Assembly: GCA_030704615.1 (NCBI GenBank)
Contig: CM060731.1
Location: forward strand, 69,790,756-69,854,755
DNA: 64,000 nt
Reading direction: 5' to 3'
Source of the DNA: Takakia lepidozioides
Lineage: Eukaryota; Streptophyta; Takakiopsida; Takakiales; Takakiaceae
In this document: piece by piece, positions 11,656 to 22,370 of the stretch
How the letters are laid out: every line of letters starts with the position of its first letter
Numbering within the stretch: position 1 is the first letter of the stretch
The notes under the pieces: generated by a model
What the model was told of the DNA's origin: nothing
Databases searched by the model: none
The model's input: the letters and a program-made list of their open reading frames with translations, nothing else
Made by a program: the position numbers and the translations under genes

Positions 11656-13530
11656 ACTGATCCATGAGATCCATGATTTCACCGTGGCATCAAACCTTCT
11701 TTTGAAGTAGTAAACATGCTGTTTATCTAGTCTAAGACTTGCGGTTGTTGTAAATTGACAAAAGCGTTGGGGGCAGCAGCTTCAGCTGCTGTAGGTTTCA
11801 TGAGCTGTCTCTGTTCAAGAATCGGCTCCGGCATACTAGTTTCATAAATTTTCACGATCTGATCCATGCGACGAAATTGCCATGGCCACCATATGTTGTA
11901 TAAAAAATGCCCGAGGTCGTACCAATTGTCCAGGTGAATAGTTCTGCAGATCCGAAGGAAGGCAAGGTCAATACAAAGAGTTGCTGAATAAACAAGGTTT
12001 CTTTCAGTAATGGCAGGACCATCCCTCTTCATCCTCTACACCACGCAATGATGCAAAGGCTGAACTCTCCGGTAAGAGGAAAATATAAGTGGCCCGTTGG
12101 GGTGAAAGATCTGATCTAAGAGTTTTAGCCTAAGGTTGGGATAAAATCTGTGGGGGGCCTCTAACTTGGTAGTTGACTAACGGTACTTCATGCATCAGTC
12201 AGTGGGAAATAGTTGTCTACTCAAAAAGCAGCAGGAGATAGAAGAAGGATTTAAACCATCACATTATATCCCCAAATACTAAGAAAGGCAAGACTCCCTT
12301 GAGTATCGAGAACACCATTGAGATTCCTTGGCATACCGTGCTCTGGATATGGGCAGCACTACATGATGAGATAGATGCACATTAGAAGGAACCATGATGT
12401 TGGTGTTTACAGTTAATTTTATCCTGTGAAGTTGTGACTGATTCCAAGGAAGATGGAAGAGGTGGGACCGAGATTGACAAGATGATAATAGTCAATTATC
12501 ACATATCCTTGTACCTTCCTGCCTACCTTCAGCCAAATTCATTCATTTCCATCCAGCAGTATGTCCCTAAATCCTACGTACCTCGGCATGGTAAGGTGTG
12601 AGAGTGGTCATATTGTGTTGATTGATGGAGTAACGCTTGAAAAAATTCTTCACTTTCACTGCCACCTCTGCAGCGTGAGACGTCCATGCCACCTTATGCA
12701 CAGATTCTGTTAACACAGCACCCATACAAAAGTCGCTGTCAAAGAAGGTAAGAACTTTCTTGACTTCAGTGCATTTCATTTCCTACCAGAAACTACCAGG
12801 AACTCATGTGAGACCTCAAGCCAAAGCTCAATAATATTTGCACCCTAGAGTTCAGGGAATTTTCACAGTAAAATGACCATGGGTGCCAACAAGCATAGCA
12901 TGCTACATCACCTTCAAACTCTTGAGAAGTAGCTACACATTACCATAGAGCATGTAGGTAGTACATTGTTCCACACAAAAAAGAAGGGACAGAAGGGTCA
13001 GTACATGTACCTCGAAGGAATATCTTCCTCAATCGCCCATACATACCCAGCTCCTCATAGGTCATGCCCATATCAATCTCATCGGTCTGAAAAAGCAACA
13101 TACATGAGAGCTGCGAGAGACGTATAGAGTTTGCACCACTGCATTGAAACATATTACATGCACCAGTTGTGAACAAATTTTTTCAGAACCAAGACTTTCT
13201 TCAGAATGTAAGATCTGAACAGATTCAAATAACCAGGATCCTCAGCCATCATGTCCACTGCTGTTTCAATGCTTTGAATTAGGGTGACTACTTCATAACA
13301 GATGGATCTATCAAGTTTCTGTTACAGCCAATTGATAAAAAGGGTGATATACCTGTGTGTACTTCTCTTTGATGGGCTCCAGTTTTGCTGTTGGCAGCGC
13401 ACTTTCAACTTCTGCTAGGGTTGTGAACCCAAGGTTATCAGCAACCCACCTTAACGCCTGTCCCATAACAATTTGAATGTTGTAATCCAGCAATCACCCA
13501 AAGGGTAGTGGAGCTAGGAAAAAGGAACGG

Positions 13531-13830
13531 TTGCATTGATGGTAGACCTTGGTGAGGTAGCCCCGAAGACCTTCATCAACATTTGCACTTCCAAGCACAA
13601 GCAGGAAACCAGGCTTACTCTGCACCCATTGCATCAGAGAAGCTAGCCTAAACGCAATCACCATGTGAATAGTTGGAAAATTGCATTGATGGTAAGATGA
13701 AGACCTTGGTGAGGTAGCCCCGAAGACCTTCATCGACATTTGCGCTTCCAAGCACAAGCAGGAAACCAGGCGTACTCCGCACCCATTGCATGAGAGAAGC
13801 TAGCCTAGACGCAATCACCATGTGAATACG
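13531..13830. repeat. Tandem duplication of the [15 protein letters not shown] exon
   Basis: Two direct copies start at TTGCATTGATGG (13531 and 13681) and end near CATGTGAATA (13671 and 13829). Each encodes, on the minus strand, the same NAD-synthetase stretch LASLMQWV then [16 protein letters not shown], including the GT donor. They differ by a few substitutions and an eight-base length difference near the donor. A transcript containing both would repeat an active-site segment. Confidence 0.85.
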
Positions 13831-14275
13831 GCTTGTATGTTTTGCAAAGCTCTGTCTGTGTTCCTCCATGCACCTTATTTGCAGCCCATTGCCACCCCCA
13901 TCAGGACTTTGACTTCAAACCACATATGCATATCAAAGTAGCAACACAATTGAATCCTCTCGGGTCTGACACTCTCAAACGTGAGGTAGAAAGACACCGT
14001 TCGGTCACTCTCTGCGCAGTTTTTTAACAATAACATACTAGCACCCTCTCCAGAGAGTAAATGTATATTGTAGTTTGTGACCTCAGGTGTATATTCACTC
14101 ATACCATGTCAGAGAAAAACAACCTGATGCCAGACACAATATGGAAGGACAAAGTAGATCAACACATCTGATCGAGGTTATGGGAAACAAACAGGCTGAA
14201 GGAACTGAAAGACATATAAAAGAAACTGGTTGCTACTTTCTGTATCAGATGAAGATGGAGGGACGTGAAATACAG

Positions 14276-14420
14276 CTCAGAAGGCACCCGAGACAGGGCT
14301 AAGCCGTTGGCAGCAGAGATCGTTGCCTCACACTTAAAAGTCAATATTGATGTGGTCGTTAAAGCCTTGCTTGAATCACTATTTGACACTATGTTCCCTG
14401 GGAAGAAACTAAAGTACAAG
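14276..14420 (+). pseudogene. Inverted exon of the NAD+ synthetase pseudogene
   Basis: On the plus strand a splice acceptor (TACAG) at 14271-14275 precedes an open exon with SSEGTRDRAKPLAAEI and then HLKVNIDVVVKALL, ending KKLKYK before a GTATGG donor at 14421. This is the segment of eukaryotic NAD synthetase that joins the YMGTEN exon to the VDGGSN exon. Its entry phase (one base completing AG+C) matches the exit of 14519-14648 and its exit phase matches the entry of 13873. Only its orientation is wrong relative to all neighbouring exons. Breakpoints must fall in 13874-14270 and 14427-14518. Confidence 0.85.
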
Positions 14421-14700
14421 GTATGGTCCTCATCTGAATGTTCAAAACATAGAGCTTTCTGAAAAGGCGTGGACATTTTCACATATCATACTTCAAAGAG
14501 AGGGTGAGCTGAGCAGACCTATTCTCCGTGCCCATGTACACCGCATGCAGGAGTCGATATGCTTCAGCAGTTTTAGGCGCTTCATCCTTCTGATAGTTAC
14601 CAACACGATTGGCATCTGCAAGAACTTGCTTGTCGCCCTCCTTCTCCGCTGCATCAAAGTTCCAGGATAGTAAAGTAAGACTTGCACTCTTAATGTGGTA

Positions 14701-15059
14701 CTCAGGAGAACTTCATTTCCAACAGACCTGAAGAGAGTGCAGAGAGTAAAGAGTAGGGAGTAAAGAGAGTAAAGATAACGAGCTGACACATACAGCCAAC
14801 AATGGCAGCTACAGATGAGCTGTCAGCACCCCCTCGAAACTGGCAACATGTATCCCGTAGCCCCGAACCTGAGGGTACTCAGATGAACTTCATTTCCAAT
14901 AGAGTGAAAAGAGAAGTAAAGGGAGGAAAGAGCGAGTTAGATGCAAACCTTTGACAACGAGCTGAAACATACAGCCAACAAAGGCAGCTAACGACAAGCT
15001 GTCAGCACCCCCCAAAGTGGCAACAAGTATCCCGTAGTCCCGCTGCGGCAGAGATATTC
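14701..15059. repeat. Tandem duplication covering the PP-loop exon
   Basis: Direct copies begin at CTCAGGAGAACTTCATTTCC (14701) and CTCAGATGAACTTCATTTCC (14878), unit about 177 bp. Both contain the minus-strand coding core GGADS...AA-VGCM-QLV of the ATP pyrophosphatase loop. The 14.7-kb copy keeps the more family-like GGADSSSVAAIVGCMCQLV but lacks the exon's first half and a good donor. The 14.9-kb copy has the full exon but a lost base just before GGADS. Confidence 0.8.
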
Positions 15060-15801
15060 CGAGAGCCAGCAAGCCGGACCAGGAGCTATTTCCTCATATG
15101 GATCATGGTAGCACTCCGCAATATTCAGAATGCTCCATCAGAAGAAAAAAGCTACTACAGCTGGCCAAAGGAACAGGATGTACTTGAAAGGTGCTGAAGG
15201 TTCCTGTCGACATAGCTCTTTTGGACAGTGGCAAAGCAGTCCATCGTGCAGTGGAAGTTCAAAATAGTCTGTTAAGCCTTACAGGCCTGGTAGTTTCGAG
15301 ATGCTACATCAGTAAAGGAAGAGCGCCTACTACAAGCATATGGATTCACCAAGGCCTTGAGCAAGTCACATGAGGAAGATTGGATTTGCAGATACATGCT
15401 GTGACCAATATACTCTTTGTCATCCAGATAAAAGATTGAGAGAGGAAATGAGAGTGCTTACGTATCCTCAAAGGCCAGGTAGCCATCACCAAAAGGAACA
15501 GTTTCTTGTCCAGTGACTTTCTTGATGCTCTCTGGAAGTTGTTGCGTCTCCAGCTGGCGTAGATGTATTAGATGATGGCCACCGGGTGGACCGGGCGAGG
15601 GGGGGCGCGTTTGTAGCCCCCGATGTCGCTATCAGAGCTATAATAGCCAAAGAAAACTTGCCACGTGGTGCATTATCTTGACAAGTGAGGGTCCGAACCC
15701 TGTGAAACGTTGGGTGGAAGCTATAATACAACCCCATGCCCGATTACGTTTCCAAGCAGAGAACTAACGAAGTTCGCGGTAGTTTCCATCACTGGCTAGG
15801 T

Positions 15802-16303
15802 AAAGCTTGGGCTGGGCTCAGAATTTTGTGTGGCCTATGAGGCTGGTCAGACGACCGTCAGGCCATCTCATTAATATAAGAGCAAACTACCGTCATGCGT
15901 CAAGGACTTAGAATTTTTGTGGCATATGAATTTTACAACTACCTCCATGCAGGTAGTTTTAGGATTTTCTACATGGAGTTTAGTTGCAAAACCAAGCTGA
16001 ACTACCTGCATGAGAGTAGTCGCACACCACCTCCATGGAGGCAATTTACAGTAGGCGCCAACCAACGGACACATGCTCACGGAATAGAACTCGGCATCTG
16101 CGCATCGCCACAGCGCCATCGACCTACCACCAGACCACAACCTCCACCATGCTAACAATTCGACATTTTTTCAATATATAAGAGAAACAGGGGAATAGGG
16201 ATCCTTTTAATGTAGCGGGGTCCCTGTCCCCTCTGCACCGTGCGGCCTCATTACCACGAGGCCACACAAAATTCTGAGGCCTTGGGCTGTATGAGCAAGC
16301 TTT
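15802..16303. mobile_element. Non-autonomous terminal-inverted-repeat element (MITE-like)
   Basis: The left end AAAGCTTG (15802-15809) with CTCAGAATTTTGTGTGGCCT (15817-15836) is matched by its exact reverse complement at the right end (16259-16278 and CAAGCTTT 16296-16303); the right spacer between the two blocks is longer. Inside are further short palindromes built on ACCTCCATG / CATGCAGGTAGT (15940-16050). No transposase frame is present. I did not find a convincing target-site duplication, so the exact limits are uncertain. Confidence 0.6.
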
Positions 16304-16479
16304 GGCCAGTGGCAATTTGAACATTAGCCGCGAGCTCCACACTAAATAAATAGAATGAAATATTCCGAGCATATGAAAGCCTCTTTTGTAAACAACTGAA
16401 TCGTAATTACTTAATGCCACAATTGAGGGTCCAACACACAACCTTGAAATCACATCCAGCCGAAATTACACAAAACCTA

Positions 16480-17528
16480 GTGGGCCCAATTACATACTAC
16501 AAGTACATTTCTATATTTCAACTCTCTTTTTTCAGTGCTACAATATGCAGCCTTTTGCTAATCACTTTTTGGAATCATATATATCAGAAAGATCTGATAG
16601 ATCTGACAGTCATCTTAAGAGTTGAGAAAGGATCGCCAATCTCCTATGTATACGAATTTGTTTTGCCTTGTGGAACTTGTTGAATGTGGGGAGATGAGTT
16701 GGGCGAATGGAGGTCTAGCCTGGGGGGAGGCTTTCAACATATGCCTTTGGAGATACATGGGCGCCCTTCTAATAGTGGGGTAACCACAAGGGAGGTACAA
16801 AGTGCCACTTCTAGCATGGATTAAAGGTACTTAAAGGTGTTCAGTCATAATCCTACACATGGCAGCTAAGTTCTTCCCATTGGCTTTTCAACTAAACGCA
16901 ATAACCAATTATGTGAATGAACGGTTCCTCTCATACTAAATTGGATTACTATTGCGGCGCTCTGCATCATTAATGTAAATCTAACCTCTTTCACCCCAAA
17001 TGGACATTTCCTCAAATTTGAGAAGTGTTCCTAAGTTCCTACCCCAACAGCAGAAAAACTCGGCCAGTAGGAAATGTAAAGTTGTATCCGAGGAGGTTGG
17101 CCATGATCATGCTTCTGGAAGTGACTAACATCCTCTATGCAAAGGCCGTGGGATTTTGCACAACCGCTCCACCAAATTAACTAAAATTTATTGGTTGGAG
17201 TGCAATCCTGCCATCAGTATTTCCTTGATGACATGTTTCTTGATTTAATCATTGTAAAGCAGGACACCGATTGCAATGGGGTACAACATGCATGCAAGCT
17301 CAATTGTCGGGTTTGAGGGGGCAAGGCATCGTTCAAAGCCTTCAAATGGGAAGGAGGCTATGCACGCTACCATGCCATGGTAAGAGTTGAGCAGAACACA
17401 ATGCAATGCTGTTTTACCTAGAGGTAATGCCAACACTCACACACAGCCTCCTATGCAAATCATTTTCAATGGTCGCCCTGTGATAGTCCTAATTCTGAAG
17501 CCCAGGCTATGGATGCACTGGGAAACTA
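16480..17528 (+). repeat. Triplicated segment copy C, decayed gene fragment
   Basis: Collinear with copy B (10290-11320). It shares the non-coding block with ATGCAGCCTTTT and ATCATATA, the AAAGGCCGTGGGATTTTGCA stretch (17140), a GGCAAGGCATCGTTCAAAGC stretch (17322), and finally CCTCCTATGCAAATC...AAGCCCAGGCTATGGATGCA (17448-17517). After about 17528 the likeness to copy B stops. The frame ending this copy runs into a different short sequence with IRKLEERAQSKAKKGPK and a stop at 17638, which I do not recognise. The frames are otherwise broken. Confidence 0.55.
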
Positions 17529-17639
17529 GTGCTGCCCGCATCCGGAAGCTTGAGGAGCGGGCGCAGTCTAAGGCTAAGAAGGGTCCCAAGACTGGAATTT
17601 TTAACTGGATTTTCAACAGGGAAGTGGCTCTTTTGTGAG

Positions 17640-18385
17640 CCCAAAGATATTTCTTAATCCCCTTTCTAGTGTGTGCTACTGGTGCTCTCTACCAGTGTAC
17701 TCGAGCTTGAGAGGAGCTGTAAAACACATCAGATAGATCAGTGAATTTTGCTGGTACTATTGTTCAACATGGAAGCTTTATCTGACCTCAGACAGGCGGA
17801 ATTGCTGATTGGTGGTTCCTGAAATCTGTCAACCCTTTTCATAGACTCATTCAGCATAATAGGAGACAGAGGATAAAGTTTCTGCTCTGTAGCTTTTCAG
17901 GCCTACATCACAGTGAGCTGTTGAAGCTCGTAACCTGCAGGATCTGGGTGAGTAGGATAAGCATGTACAGGGACTTGGGAGTCACCCATGGTGGACTGAC
18001 TCTGTCAACGTATGAAATTCCATTCTTGGAGGAAATAAACAGAGTCAAAGAAATTGCAATCTGTCTAGCAAATGCAGATGTCCGCTTATGCAGTCTATAT
18101 ACAAGACTGTTTGTGTACACCTGTTTGATCATGGAGCCCCAAGGTTGGGATATCACTCATGGTTACCTTGTACAATGCAAAGCCGCCTGCAATCACAACT
18201 TCCTAAGAGCTTCATTGCTGCTATTTTTGATGGAGGTTTCTTCAGATTGAGCAAACCACTTTGACTGGAAACAGGTTGCATATTCTCGTGTGACCATTGT
18301 CTTCTTCCTCTTCTACGCCTTCGGTTGTCCACCTGTTATTGCCAAGTTAGATACTCTATTGGTGTCAACCCCCTCTTGTTGTGCC
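17640..18385. other. Intergenic, nothing recognised
   Basis: Frames of about 80-110 codons occur on both strands over the same bases, which suggests chance openness. No motif or repeat boundary is evident until the LINE-tail-like sequence. Confidence 0.35.
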
Positions 18386-18450
18386 CAAACAGGGCTTGGG
18401 GTTTATGGCTGCAAGGCTACGGCAAACGTCGTCTCATGAGTATATTCTAC
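18386..18450 (+). repeat. Dispersed LINE-tail-like repeat, copy 2
   Basis: Contains GCAAGGCTACGGCAAACGTC followed by GTCTCATGAGTATATTC, preceded by a CCCAAACAGGGCTTGGGGTT stretch. It matches the cores at 3.7, 23.9 and 53.5 kb. A shorter echo of the end (GACGTCTTATGAGTACTAC) follows at about 18500. Upstream coding sequence is too decayed to recognise. Confidence 0.5.
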
Positions 18451-19020
18451 CAATGTCAACTTTTGTCTGTTGCCTGTTCCTGACTGGGCGAAGGGTCTAG
18501 ACGTCTTATGAGTACTACTGTCAACCTGTAATCTATTTCTTTGGACAGTAAAGCTTGATGCCCATATCATTGAGAGGTTGAATACCCGTATCATTACCTT
18601 ATACCCCATGGTTGTGAGATGAGGCTGAAGGGGACATATTCAGGACTTTGTATTTTATTGGACTTTTGCAAATAGAAAAATAACTGGGTAGCTTCATCAA
18701 CCTTAGCTAATAGGTCAGACTCTTTGGTACCCTGTATGGATTGTATCAGGGCCCAAACATTAACTCTCTTAAGGACGTACACTTGTGGGAGCAAATGTCT
18801 TTAAGAGAACTTCTCTTGCCAGATCTCTTCCATGGATATGATACAATCCATAAAAAATACCAAAGAATCTTGCGTATTTGGTGTTACTCAGTTTTTCTTC
18901 AATTGTTAGACAATTAGCAAAATTCTTTGAAGGAACCTCCAACCTGTTGGATTGGGCAAAATGCGACTGTTTGGTTTTGAGCATCTGATTGTCCATGATG
19001 CAGGCCTTCAGACATTTTAC

Positions 19021-20261
19021 TGATGTGAGTCTGCAACGAGTGCTTCTCTGCCTGCAAGCAACATTGCTCTGATGCAAACTCCTTCATCCGGCTTTGCATC
19101 ACGGTCTCAAACTCCTCTTTCTCCTTTTCAAGTGTTGCATTCCTATGGTGACATGCCAACAGTTCAGACGAGGAGCTACCTCTGATTGATGAAGATGAAT
19201 CTGCTAACTGTGTTCACAGAAGACACTAAAGGCTAGTGCAACTGCTGGAAGTCCATCACTTTTGCTAAGATGGTAACTTTAGGCTGACCATTTTTAGCAT
19301 AGTGGTCACGGCATAGCCACACCAAGGTGGTCGATCATGGAGCTAACAATACATTAGTCACAGGGTTAGGCTTGTTCAGGTTATAGAGAAGGCTACATTG
19401 TATCCTGCACCCACATATGGGTGGGCAAGAGCAACGTTCTGCAGAAGTGGGTACCCTAAAGTTATGCCGGCTTTACTCACAGGATCTCCTTCTCTTTTCA
19501 GGATGAAAATAAAACTGGATAGTAGAGATATTGCTCAAGACAGTCGCCAATCTCATGCTCCTCGAGTTACTGCATTCCTAGGACCACAATCGTCATCGGG
19601 GCAAACTCAATGATGACTTACCTGTCGGATAGCTGATGCAGAAGCTCAAGGGTCTGCTCCATCTCATTACTAAGAGTGTTGAGTTGCTGCTCCACATTGT
19701 CTGCACTTAGTTCATTGTAACACAACTCCAACCTGTGTCCAGACACAAGTAATGAATTTTAGGAAAATACCCCTTCAAAGCGTGTGAATTTGGCCCGTGG
19801 TTGGTGCATTTGCACTCAATTTGATTGTTACAACATATGCAAATCATATTCTCATATGACAAACCTGCTACGGAGGTAAGAAGATGATGCAGCCAGGAAT
19901 AGAATGACCAGGAGCTTGCACACCTCTCGCGGAGCTTCCCATTGATGCTTAGCAGACGCCGTTCATTACCAACATGGGCTTCCAAATCAGCCTGCAATGC
20001 ATTTACATGCCGTCGCAAGGTGGCAGCATCTGAGGCTGGAGGGGCCATTACCCCCTGATCCCTCAAGCGAGGGTTAGCAGCTCTAGGGGTTGGCGCACTT
20101 TGTGTACCAATTCTTGCGGCAACAATTGGACTCACTCTCCAAGGAGACTTTTGGGTGCTTTGAGTACCAGATTTCCTATGGCCGACCTTGCAAATTCTGG
20201 ATGGCAATTGTTGAAAGCATTGTGCAGGCCCAATCCTAAAACCCACATTTGGTTCACTCAT
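19021..20261 (-). CDS. Coiled-coil protein, first three exons visible
   Basis: Exon 1 (19924-20261) starts at an ATG (MSEPNVGF...). It has a Ser/Pro/Arg-rich N-terminus and then a heptad-like stretch, LRRHVNALQADLEAHVGNER then LLSINGKLRER. Exon 2 (19622-19732) continues the coil with VEQQLNTLSNEMEQTLELLH and ends QLSDR; the phases of both junctions agree (phase 2). Exon 3 (19021-19175) is Lys/Glu-rich (NATLEKEKEEFETVMQSRMK). I remember similar coiled-coil plant proteins but cannot name the family with certainty. Further 3' exons probably lie in 18.5-19.0 kb but I could not place them. No frame break is seen in the three exons; a role in scaffolding is only suggested by the coiled coil. Confidence 0.55.
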
Positions 20262-21110
20262 TTATATGTGAAAGAAGGGTTAAGGATGGGACATGCCATC
20301 CTTGGGCCTGCAGAGCTTGTCTCCTTTTGGATCACAGTTGACGGAGGCCCACTGAATTCTGTGGTAACTTCATATGGAGCTGGATTGATTTTGGGTAGCT
20401 GAGTGTCACACCCCCAACATTCAAAGTGAGCTGGGCTGCTTGCTGGGTGGGAGGTTGGGACATCATGGTCCTTCAGATGCGCTTCAGCTGCCAAATATTC
20501 ACCCTCCAGGCTGCTAGCCTCCACTGTGCTGAGGGCATCTGCAGGAACACTCAGCAGTACATACAATTATTACTGGTATTCGTTTGTCAGAAGGCGGCAC
20601 ACATGGCATATGAAGTTCAACCTCCCTCCTCCCCTTCCCCCTGGGAAACTTCAGAAATTATGAGTGCAAGGTCTTTCAAACACAGCCTGCTTAGTGTCCT
20701 TGCAATGGAGATGCAATCAAGCTTATTCGCTGGGGTTGCTGCTAGCATACAGAAGAGCAAGAGGGGGGGTGATGCGCATTTTGGAATTGACATGGAGGCA
20801 GCATGCTGAAAGGCTACTCCTCGAGATGCATTGGAGTTGGACACCGGTTGTAGAACTTTGAGGTCATCAACCCTAGAAAAAAGTAGATTTGGAAAAAAAA
20901 TCTGATAATCATGATTGTGTGCTGTAACAGTAGCATAAGTTGAAGAATGGTACCATAGACGGGTTGAATTAAATTCAGAGATCAATAATGTGACATTCAG
21001 CCAGAGACATGCCAGTGCCCAATCAAATCCGAGGACAGGTCACACCTTGACCTGTAATATTCCCTGTGAAGAATGGAATGAAGCAAATTGAGCAATGCAC
21101 TGCAAAGAAT
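20262..21110. other. Upstream of the coiled-coil gene, nothing firm
   Basis: A minus frame at 20258-20566 abuts the coiled-coil start and could be 5' leader or an upstream exon, but it shows no motif. Frames at 20617-20985 and 20426-20809 overlap on opposite strands. Nothing here can be assigned. Confidence 0.35.
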
Positions 21111-21114
21111 GTAC

Positions 21115-22190
21115 CTACCAGTATAAGATGGACTCAAATTTGACATTGTAGAAGACCTCCTGTGTCTCTTGTTCTAAAAGGTTTTGGTCAACGGAGGCCC
21201 CATAGGGGCACATTGGAATGTCATGTGCATCAAGACATGTATGGCCTACTTGGGAAGTATTCCTCGGACTTCTGAATGTCCTCACCATAGCGAATTCTCC
21301 AACTTTGTAGAAGTGCGCCAAACATCCGTCCTTAGTACTGTTGTTTCAGAGATTTAGATCATCCTCGCAGATATACATGATCTATTTGGGCCGAACGCAA
21401 GGAACAGTTGTTTGCTATAGAGAGTCAAACGATAGGAAGAACCCGACAAGTGAAACGCCAAATTTCAAATGGGGCAGAAGTGGAGTTAGATGATATAGAT
21501 GTTCAATGTGACACGAACACCCCACCAGAAGCCCATGACCCGGTTGCGGGTGGGGACCTCACACTGATGATCCCATGGCATGTCTACCTTTATATGAAGG
21601 CTGTAAATCCTCTAAGCTTGCAGCCACCATGCTATAATGAATCTATGCACAACACATGGGTTTACAAATGGCTTTGCTGATGAGACTAGCCAATTCCCAT
21701 GTAAGCTCACAGCTGAGTGCAGGATAAGAGCTTTCCAAAGTCTTTGAATGTGAGAGAATTCAAGACAAGAGGAGGACAAGACCCTTTTTCCGCATCTAGG
21801 AGCTGAATTAGCAGATCATCTCGTACCATTTCCGCCCCCTTCCACACGTAGGACTAGGATAAAAGTGTAACAGCAGAAGGAATTCTCCCAACACCATATC
21901 TACTCACTGCCAAGTCAAATGTGTGCGTGTAACAGAAGGGGGTAGAGAGAGAGACGATGGAATTCAGAGAGATAAAACAGAGATTTGGTGCATTTTGCAG
22001 AACCTCCAGCAAACTCCTTTCGAAGGGAAGACGATGAAGTCGGCCAAAGAACAACATCTCCAGAAACACCCTAATGCCCCTCCGAATCTGTAGACCGGTT
22101 CACCCCCATAACCAACTCTAAGACAACCAAATCCCTCCTTCAACCGCCGCTCAAGCATCCTGTCGCTGGCAAGTGTCGTCTGAGCCATCT
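21115..22190. repeat. Long direct repeat D, copy 1
   Basis: This segment returns in the same orientation at 63206-64000. Shared landmarks include a GAGGCCC...CACATTGG-type block, AGTGCGCCAAACAT / AGTGCCAAACATTC, a TTTCAGAGATTTAGATCATCC-like block, and AGCTGAGTGCAGGATAAGA. GAGCTGAATTAGCAG and CATTTC(C/T)GCCCCCT are also shared. At its right edge the minus strand has an ATG at 22188 opening MAQTTLASDRMLERRLKEGF, then YRFGG; the related CRFGG is seen at the end of the window. It may therefore hold the 5' end of a duplicated gene of unknown function. Confidence 0.6.
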
Positions 22191-22280
22191 CACACTCATC
22201 CTCCTTCCTCTCTCTACCAACTCACGACTTACCCAAAACGTGTAAGTAAAAGCAGTTAAATCTCAGCTGCTGTCACATTC

Positions 22281-22285
22281 GCGGG

Positions 22286-22328
<43 letters not shown>

Positions 22329-22353
22329 GCGTGTTCGATCCACGCTCACCGCA
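22281..22353 (+). tRNA. tRNA-Phe (GAA)
   Basis: A full cloverleaf of 73 bases is visible. The acceptor stem is GCGGGGA with TCACCGC plus discriminator A, the D-arm GCTCAGTTGGGAGAGC, the anticodon stem-loop has GAA at 22314-22316, and the T-arm is GCGTG-TTCGATC-CACGC. Box A (TAGCTCAGTTGG) and box B (GTTCGATCC) are intact. The acceptor has one G-A mismatch (positions 5 and 68), which I recall as normal in plant cytosolic tRNA-Phe. There is no intron, and CCA is not encoded, as expected for a nuclear gene. It decodes UUC/UUU. The CCA-adding enzyme gene at 27-32 kb is by chance nearby. Confidence 0.97.
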
Positions 22354-22365
22354 TCCGATTTCTTC

Positions 22366-22370
22366 TTTTT
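22366..22370 (+). terminator. RNA polymerase III terminator
   Basis: A run of five T residues 13 bases after the tRNA-Phe, the usual pol III stop signal on the sense strand. Confidence 0.8.

Larger units (their letters stand above)
11727..15553 (-). pseudogene. Glutamine-dependent NAD+ synthetase, rearranged pseudogene
   Basis: The enzyme amidates nicotinic-acid adenine dinucleotide to NAD+ with Gln-derived ammonia. Recognised minus-strand exons are 15462-15553 (end of nitrilase half, VPFGDGYLAFEDT), 14949-about 15111 ([21 protein letters not shown]-loop) and 14519-14648 (VYMGTENR end). Next come 13705-13873 ([16 protein letters not shown]) with a duplicate ending at 13548, 13353-13457 (LGFTTLAEVE), 13011-13086 ([19 protein letters not shown]), 12582-12667 ([17 protein letters not shown]) and 11727-11943 (FLYNIWWPWQFRRMDQIV, then stop). 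The exon between 14519 and 13873 is present but on the plus strand (14276-14420). Most of the nitrilase domain is absent. Single- or double-base indels break the PP-loop exon, the QNIQA region and the last exon. Splice phases otherwise fit, so this derives from a genomic copy, not a retrocopy. Assembly error remains an alternative. Confidence 0.85.
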
